This document shows, one piece after another, positions 59,846 to 64,000 of a DNA stretch of 64,000 nt (position 1 is the first letter of the stretch; every line of letters starts with the position of its first letter). The notes under the pieces are model-generated. The model had not been told where the DNA came from and did not search any database. It worked only from the letters and a program-made list of their open reading frames with translations. Position numbers and translations under genes: made by a program. The stretch covers positions 35,361-99,360 of the forward strand of contig CAVIJT010000011.1 of the NCBI GenBank assembly GCA_963643465.1, read 5' to 3'. Origin of the DNA: CAG-411 sp963643465. Its GTDB lineage: Bacteria; Bacillota; Clostridia; Lachnospirales; Lachnospiraceae.

Positions 59846-60763
59846 ATGTTAGATGTATGTTTGCTTGGAACCAGTGGAATGATGCCGTTACCGAGAAGAG
59901 GGTTGACGGCATTGATGACTAGGCTCAATGGAAGCAGTCTGCTTATTGATTGCGGAGAAGGTACGCAAGTTGCCATTCGAGAGAGAGGATGGAGTTTTCA
60001 TGACATCGATACCATTTGCTTTACCCATTATCATGGGGACCACATCAGTGGCTTACCGGGATTGCTGTTATCTATGGGAAACGCAGAAAGAAAAGAACCT
60101 GTTACCCTTGTAGGTCCCAAAGGGTTAGAACGTGTGGTAAATGCTCTTCGTGTGATTGCACCGGAATTGCCGTTTCCATTAAAGTTTATAGAAGTAGTGG
60201 ACCCTTTTAAGAAATTGAATATAAATGGATATGAAATTGAAGCCTTTCGGGTAAAACACAATGTAACTTGTTATGGGTATACCATACAAGTTCGCCGTGG
60301 GGGTCGTTTTTTGCTGGAGCAGGCTAAAGAGAGAAATATTCCTCAAAAATATTGGGGAATTTTGCAAAAAGGTCAAGTAGTTACAACAGAAGAGGGAAAC
60401 ACATATACGCCGGATATGGTGTTGGGTCCAGCAAGAAAGGGTATTAAAGTGACCTATTGTACGGATTCAAGACCATTGCCAGTAATAGCAGAACAGGCAA
60501 AACAGGCAGATGTATTTATATGTGAGGGTATGTACGGAGAACCGGATAAACAGGCAAAAGCAGTGGAAAATAAGCATATGACATTTTATGAAGCTGCTGA
60601 ATTGGCGAAGATTGCGCAGCCAACAGAAATGTGGCTGACACATTATAGTCCGTCTTTGACGCATCCGGAAAATTATAAAGATAAGGTGAGGGAGATTTTT
60701 CCAAGAACGGTAATACCGAAAGAAAAAAGAAGTGTTACATTGGAATTTGATAAGAACGAGTAG
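59846..60763 (+). CDS. rnz: Ribonuclease Z
   Basis: Metallo-beta-lactamase endonuclease that trims tRNA 3' trailers, expected here because the tRNA genes lack CCA. The zinc motif is THYHGDHISGL; GTSGMMPLPRRG starts the protein and MWLTHYSPSL and the flexible arm region (about 155-195) match the family. It has 305 residues. GGAAAGGAAG precedes the start. Confidence 0.95.
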   Translation: MLDVCLLGTSGMMPLPRRGLTALMTRLNGSSLLIDCGEGTQVAIRERGWSFHDIDTICFTHYHGDHISGLPGLLLSMGNAERKEPVTLVGPKGLERVVNALRVIAPELPFPLKFIEVVDPFKKLNINGYEIEAFRVKHNVTCYGYTIQVRRGGRFLLEQAKERNIPQKYWGILQKGQVVTTEEGNTYTPDMVLGPARKGIKVTYCTDSRPLPVIAEQAKQADVFICEGMYGEPDKQAKAVENKHMTFYEAAELAKIAQPTEMWLTHYSPSLTHPENYKDKVREIFPRTVIPKEKRSVTLEFDKNE

Positions 60764-60849
60764 AAACATAAGTTTTAAACATACACTGTTTTTGTAACAG
60801 TTCAAGTATAAATAAGAGGTAAGAAAAAATAGGAAAAGGGGATGTACAT

Positions 60850-61458
60850 ATGAAGAAATCAAAACAAAAGACAATGGGGACAATTTTTATCATGGCGATT
60901 CTTGTGATTGCTGTAGCAATTGGTTTTTGGAAGATAATGGAATCTAAGCGAACGGAGTCACAGAATGAACAAAAGAGTAAAATTGAAGAAGTCAATGAAA
61001 TTATAGAAAAAGACTTTGAGGCAAACTATCCCGGAACACCAAGAGAAGTAGTAAAAATGTATAGTCGTATTAGTAGCTGTTGTTATAATCAAGATTTGTC
61101 AGATGAAGAGCTGACTCTTTTAGCAGAAAAGATGCGTGAGTTATTTGACGAAGAATTGTTAGCTGAAAATCCGAAAGAGAAGCATATTGAGAATCTGAAA
61201 AAAGATGCGGAGACTTATCATGATGAAAAACGAACGATATCTAGCTATACTGTAGACAAAAATAGTTCTGTAGAGAAAAAGACCATTGATGGGAAAGAAT
61301 ATGCGTCTTTGCGCGCATCTTATTTGGTGCAGGAAAATAATTCTGGTTATACAAAGACTTATGAAGAATTTATTCTTAGAGCAGACGAGAAAGGACATTG
61401 GAAAATTGTAGGTTGGCAAGTAGTGTCTAACTCACAAAATTCAGAGGAAGAAGAATAA
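60850..61458 (+). CDS. Membrane-anchored extracytoplasmic protein of unknown function
   Basis: A protein of 202 residues with a basic start, one membrane helix (about 11-30) and an external helical domain. The stretch NYPGTPREVVKMYSRISSC is conserved-looking and the C-terminal part (about 135-190) has a beta pattern ending with GHWKIVGWQV, like a nuclear-transport-factor-2 or DUF-type fold. No name can be given. It is 42 bp upstream of tsaD. Confidence 0.7.
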   Translation: MKKSKQKTMGTIFIMAILVIAVAIGFWKIMESKRTESQNEQKSKIEEVNEIIEKDFEANYPGTPREVVKMYSRISSCCYNQDLSDEELTLLAEKMRELFDEELLAENPKEKHIENLKKDAETYHDEKRTISSYTVDKNSSVEKKTIDGKEYASLRASYLVQENNSGYTKTYEEFILRADEKGHWKIVGWQVVSNSQNSEEEE

Positions 61459-61500
61459 AACAGAAAGATGCTGCATTTTGGCATCAGAATGGAGTGTAAG

Positions 61501-62532
61501 ATGAAAAAGCAGGAACAAGATATATTGATTTTAGGAATAGAATCCTCTTGCGACGAAACAGCCGCTGCGGTGATTCGAAATGGAAGAGAAGTGCTTTCAA
61601 ATGTAATCTCCTCTCAGATTGAATTACATAAACTGTATGGCGGAGTAGTGCCTGAAATCGCATCCAGAAAGCATATAGAAAAAATAAATCAGGTCATTGA
61701 AGAAGCATTGGAAGAGGCAGAAATAACATTAGATGATGTAGATGCTGTTGCAGTGACTTATGGACCTGGTTTAGTTGGTGCGCTATTAGTAGGTGTAGCA
61801 GAAGCAAAAGCCATTTGTTATGCCAAAAAGAAACCGTTAGTAGGGGTTCACCATATAGAAGGGCATGTTTCTGCCAACTATATTGAACATCCAGACTTAG
61901 AACCTCCATTTTTATGTTTGATTGTTTCTGGGGGGCATACCCATTTGGTATTAGTGAATGACTATGGAGAATATCAGATTATAGGAAGAACTAGAGATGA
62001 TGCAGTGGGAGAGGCGTTTGATAAGGTAGCCAGAGCCATTGGATTAGGATATCCAGGCGGACCTAAAATTGATAAATTGGCAAAAGAGGGAAATGCAGAT
62101 GCTATTCGATTCCCAAAAGCAAAAATTGAAGATGCTCCATTCGACTTTAGTTTTAGTGGAGTAAAATCAGCTGTCCTTAATCATATTAATGGTTGCAAAA
62201 TGAAGGGAGAGCCTGTTATTGAGGCAGATATTGCGGCATCCTTCCAAAAAGCAGTGACTGACGTATTAGTGGAGCGAACTATAAAAGCTGCAAAAGAATA
62301 TAAAATGAAAACTGTGGCAATAGCAGGTGGTGTGGCATCAAATTCTGCTCTTCGCCATGCAATGAAAGAGGCTTGTCAAAGAGAAGGCTTTAACTTATCG
62401 TATCCTTCTCCAGTATATTGTACAGATAACGGGGCTATGATAGGAGTTGCCGGATACTATGAGTACATAAAGGGGACAAGGCATGGATGGGATTTAAATG
62501 CAGTGCCTAATTTGAAAATTGGTCAGAGATAG
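61501..62532 (+). CDS. tsaD: tRNA N6-adenosine threonylcarbamoyltransferase TsaD
   Basis: Catalytic subunit that transfers the threonylcarbamoyl group to A37. The start at 61501 follows GGAGTG; the longer frame is rejected. ILGIESSCDETAAAV, the metal-binding HHIEGH, LIVSGGHTHL and GGVASNSALR are characteristic. It has 343 residues. It lies about 2 kb from tsaB and tsaE. Confidence 0.96.
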   Translation: MKKQEQDILILGIESSCDETAAAVIRNGREVLSNVISSQIELHKLYGGVVPEIASRKHIEKINQVIEEALEEAEITLDDVDAVAVTYGPGLVGALLVGVAEAKAICYAKKKPLVGVHHIEGHVSANYIEHPDLEPPFLCLIVSGGHTHLVLVNDYGEYQIIGRTRDDAVGEAFDKVARAIGLGYPGGPKIDKLAKEGNADAIRFPKAKIEDAPFDFSFSGVKSAVLNHINGCKMKGEPVIEADIAASFQKAVTDVLVERTIKAAKEYKMKTVAIAGGVASNSALRHAMKEACQREGFNLSYPSPVYCTDNGAMIGVAGYYEYIKGTRHGWDLNAVPNLKIGQR

Positions 62533-62597
62533 CCTACACGTTTAAGAGAATTGATTTAGTATGCCAAAAGTATCTTTAGAAATGTGGGTGGATGAAT

Positions 62598-63296
62598 ATG
62601 AGTGAGAAAAAGACAACAGCTATAGTTTTGGCTGCGGGAAAAGGCTCTAGGATGCAGTCGGATATACCAAAACAGTACCTGGAATTAAATGGCTATCCAG
62701 TGTTATATTATGCGTTAAAAGTCTTTCAGGATAGTTTTGTAGATGAAATAATTTTGGTATGCAGAGAGGTGGATATACCTTTTTGTCAAAAAGAAGTAGT
62801 GGAAAAGTATCATTTAAGTAAAGTAAAAACAATTGTAGCAGGTGGAAAAGAACGTTATCAATCGGTGCAAAAAGGAATACAGGCAATAGAAGAAAGCGAT
62901 TATGTATATATTCATGATGGAGCAAGACCTTTTATTACACAAGATATATTAAGACGTGTACAGGAGAAAGTGGAGAAATGTAATGCCTGTGTAGTTGGTA
63001 TGCCTGTGAAAGATACCATAAAAATAGCTGATGAAGATGGTAAAATAAAAGATACACCAGATCGAAATTATGTGTGGCAAATACAGACACCACAGGTATT
63101 TTCCTATGACATTATTAAGACGGCGTATGAAAAATTGGAAGAATCCACAGATACCAATTTTACAGATGATGCTATGGTTGTGGAAAAAATGTTACGGTAT
63201 CCCATACAATTAGTAATGGGAAGTTATGAAAATATTAAGATTACAACGCCAGAGGATATGAAAATAGGATGCTTGTATTGTGATCCTAAAGGTTGA
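62598..63296 (+). CDS. ispD: 2-C-methyl-D-erythritol 4-phosphate cytidylyltransferase
   Basis: Third step of the MEP isoprenoid pathway, joining CTP and methylerythritol phosphate. Motifs are VLAAGKGSRMQSDIPKQYLE, YIHDGARPF, WQIQTPQVF and TDDAMVVEKM. It has 232 residues. The start at 62598 has better spacing to GGGTGG than the ATG at 62592. Confidence 0.93.
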   Translation: MSEKKTTAIVLAAGKGSRMQSDIPKQYLELNGYPVLYYALKVFQDSFVDEIILVCREVDIPFCQKEVVEKYHLSKVKTIVAGGKERYQSVQKGIQAIEESDYVYIHDGARPFITQDILRRVQEKVEKCNACVVGMPVKDTIKIADEDGKIKDTPDRNYVWQIQTPQVFSYDIIKTAYEKLEESTDTNFTDDAMVVEKMLRYPIQLVMGSYENIKITTPEDMKIGCLYCDPKG

Positions 63297-63410
63297 GAGA
63301 ATGCGTATTTATATGCAAGTATATTATAGTTAGAAGTGCGTAAAATCAGTCTTTTTATTAACTCTACATAAGAAAAAAATAAAAAAATGAAAAAAAGTTT
63401 AAAAAAGTAG

Positions 63411-63439
63411 TTGACAAATAGAAAATGTAATGGTAAACT
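63411..63439 (+). promoter_or_regulatory. Promoter of the tRNA-Ser unit
   Basis: TTGACA at 63411-63416, 17-bp spacer, TAAACT at 63434-63439, preceded by A-rich sequence that could act as an UP element. Confidence 0.85.
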
Positions 63440-63454
63440 AAATGAGCAAGTTAC

Positions 63455-63540
63455 GGAGAGGTATCGAAGAGGCCATAACGAGGCGGTCTTGAAAACCGTT
63501 TGTCCGCAAGGACACGTGGGTTCGAATCCCACCCTCTCCG
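63455..63540 (+). tRNA. tRNA-Ser (TGA)
   Basis: Acceptor stem GGAGAGG (63455-63461) with CCTCTCC (63533-63539), discriminator G, anticodon TGA at 63490-63492 in loop CTTGAAA, and a long variable arm. Confidence 0.95.
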
Positions 63541-63544
63541 CTGC

Positions 63545-63587
63545 AACAAACCACCAATTATGTAGTATGAATTGGTGGTTTGTTTTC
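63545..63587 (+). terminator. Hairpin between two tRNA-Ser genes
   Basis: ACAAACCACCAATT (63546-63559) pairs perfectly with AATTGGTGGTTTGT (63570-63583), followed by TTT. It looks like a full terminator although a tRNA gene follows at once. Confidence 0.8.
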
Positions 63588-63610
63588 TGCTTGGAAGAAA
63601 ATGAGCGTTT

Positions 63611-63699
63611 GGAGAAGTACCCAAGAGGCTGAAGGGGCTCCCCTGGAAAGGGAGTAGGTCGTTAATAGCGGCGCGAGGGTTCAAATCCCTCCTTCTCCG
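63611..63699 (+). tRNA. tRNA-Ser (GGA)
   Basis: Acceptor stem GGAGAAG (63611-63617) with CTTCTCC (63692-63698), discriminator G, anticodon GGA at 63645-63647 in loop CTGGAAA, long variable arm. No separate promoter is clear, so it may depend on read-through. Confidence 0.95.
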
Positions 63700-63851
63700 C
63701 TGTGCATATAATGTAGGACTTAATGAATTTTAAGGATACATGAAAGTGTGAATTGTAGACAAGAATATAAAAGTTTTTTTGGAAAAAAATTTTGTTTTGC
63801 CATCTTCGAATGAGCAACAAAAGATAAAATAAAAAACTTGAAAAAAGTTGT

Positions 63852-63880
63852 TGACATTTCAAAATGTGCATGATATACTA
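63852..63880 (+). promoter_or_regulatory. rRNA operon promoter
   Basis: TTGACA at 63852-63857, 17-bp spacer, TATACT at 63875-63880, with an AT-rich upstream tract (63735-63850) suited to an UP element. Confidence 0.85.
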
Positions 63881-64000
63881 AACAAGTCGCTTGGGGGGTG
63901 ACGGAAAACAAGAAGCCCTCAAAGCCTTGCAGAATAAGGCTTAGACGAATATGATCATTGACAATTAAACAGTGAAACAACCTTGAAAATTCAAAAAGAA
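63881..64000 (+). ncRNA. Leader of an rRNA operon (16S lies beyond the window)
   Basis: The leader contains an AGCCTT/AAGGCT hairpin (about 63924-63943) and TGATCATTGACAATTAA (about 63952-63968), which resembles the boxA antitermination element used in rRNA operons, then AACAGTGAAACAACC as usual before 16S. The mature 16S start is not reached. Confidence 0.75.

Overview
The window looks like a chromosomal stretch from an AT-rich member of the Bacillota, class Clostridia, most likely a Lachnospiraceae-type gut anaerobe. This is inferred from several things seen together: low-GC coding with AGGAGG-type ribosome binding sites, fermentation genes (L-lactate dehydrogenase, pyruvate formate-lyase and its activase), LL-diaminopimelate aminotransferase, the GatCAB amidotransferase, tRNA genes without encoded CCA, many hairpin-plus-T-run terminators, and no outer-membrane or LPS genes. 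I see no prophage, insertion sequence with a transposase, CRISPR array or conjugative element. Most genes are housekeeping.

Layout. 0-7.3 kb: end of an unidentified gene, a J-domain protein with a cysteine-rich tail, a DnaK-like Hsp70, then SbcD and SbcC. 7.8-12.4 kb: ldh, a long structured leader, pflB and pflA. 12.5-21.4 kb: a TipA-like MerR regulator with its 19-bp-spacer promoter, a secreted protein, an M20 amidohydrolase, a TRIC/UPF0126 membrane protein, a lipoprotein, an NSS-family sodium symporter, O-acetylhomoserine sulfhydrylase and a lipid kinase. 21.4-25.6 kb: a type IIA topoisomerase pair on the minus strand. 25.9-34.2 kb: dapL, a tail-anchored protein, gatC-gatA-gatB, a RidA protein, a CPBP protease and a secreted NlpC/P60 hydrolase. 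34.5-40.3 kb: a PilZ protein, a gene-free region with clustered DnaA boxes, hpf, secA, and prfB with its programmed +1 frameshift. 40.4-50.2 kb: a CheW protein, an ACT-domain protein plus homoserine dehydrogenase, a GH13 enzyme, and a two-component system divergent from an ABC exporter. 50.6-55.5 kb: a soluble Cache protein with an MCP-like segment, an ArsR zinc-type sensor coupled to a methionine-synthase-activation-like protein, GtrA, a nitroreductase, a DUF3737 protein and a hemolysin III homologue. 55.8-64 kb: tRNA-Tyr and tRNA-Leu, the tsaE-tsaB-rimI cluster, RNase Z, tsaD, ispD, two tRNA-Ser genes and the promoter and leader of an rRNA operon whose 16S gene lies beyond the right edge.

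How genes work together. ldh and pfl are alternative pyruvate outlets. dapL, the ACT-domain protein, hom and metY belong to aspartate-family amino acid metabolism. tsaE, tsaB and tsaD make the universal t6A tRNA modification and rimI is co-transcribed. gatCAB forms Gln-tRNA and/or Asn-tRNA by transamidation. secA, hpf and prfB serve secretion, ribosome hibernation and termination.

The best leads for something not previously described are non-coding. They are: (1) five DnaA-box-like 9-mers within 85 bp in a 630-bp gene-free region that does not look like the main oriC; (2) a roughly 100-nt multi-stem leader before pflB that matches no riboswitch I know; (3) at least two families of structured intergenic repeats that sit directly after intrinsic terminators, two of them present as equal-length copies (165 bp and 117 bp); (4) tandem TGAC-N4-GTCA sites 23 bp apart in front of an ABC exporter promoter; and (5) a promoter whose -35 box is the loop of the upstream terminator hairpin. 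Among proteins, the Hsp70/J-protein pair, the cytosolic Cache protein with reversed domain order, and the zinc-sensor/corrinoid-activator-like pair are the least ordinary.
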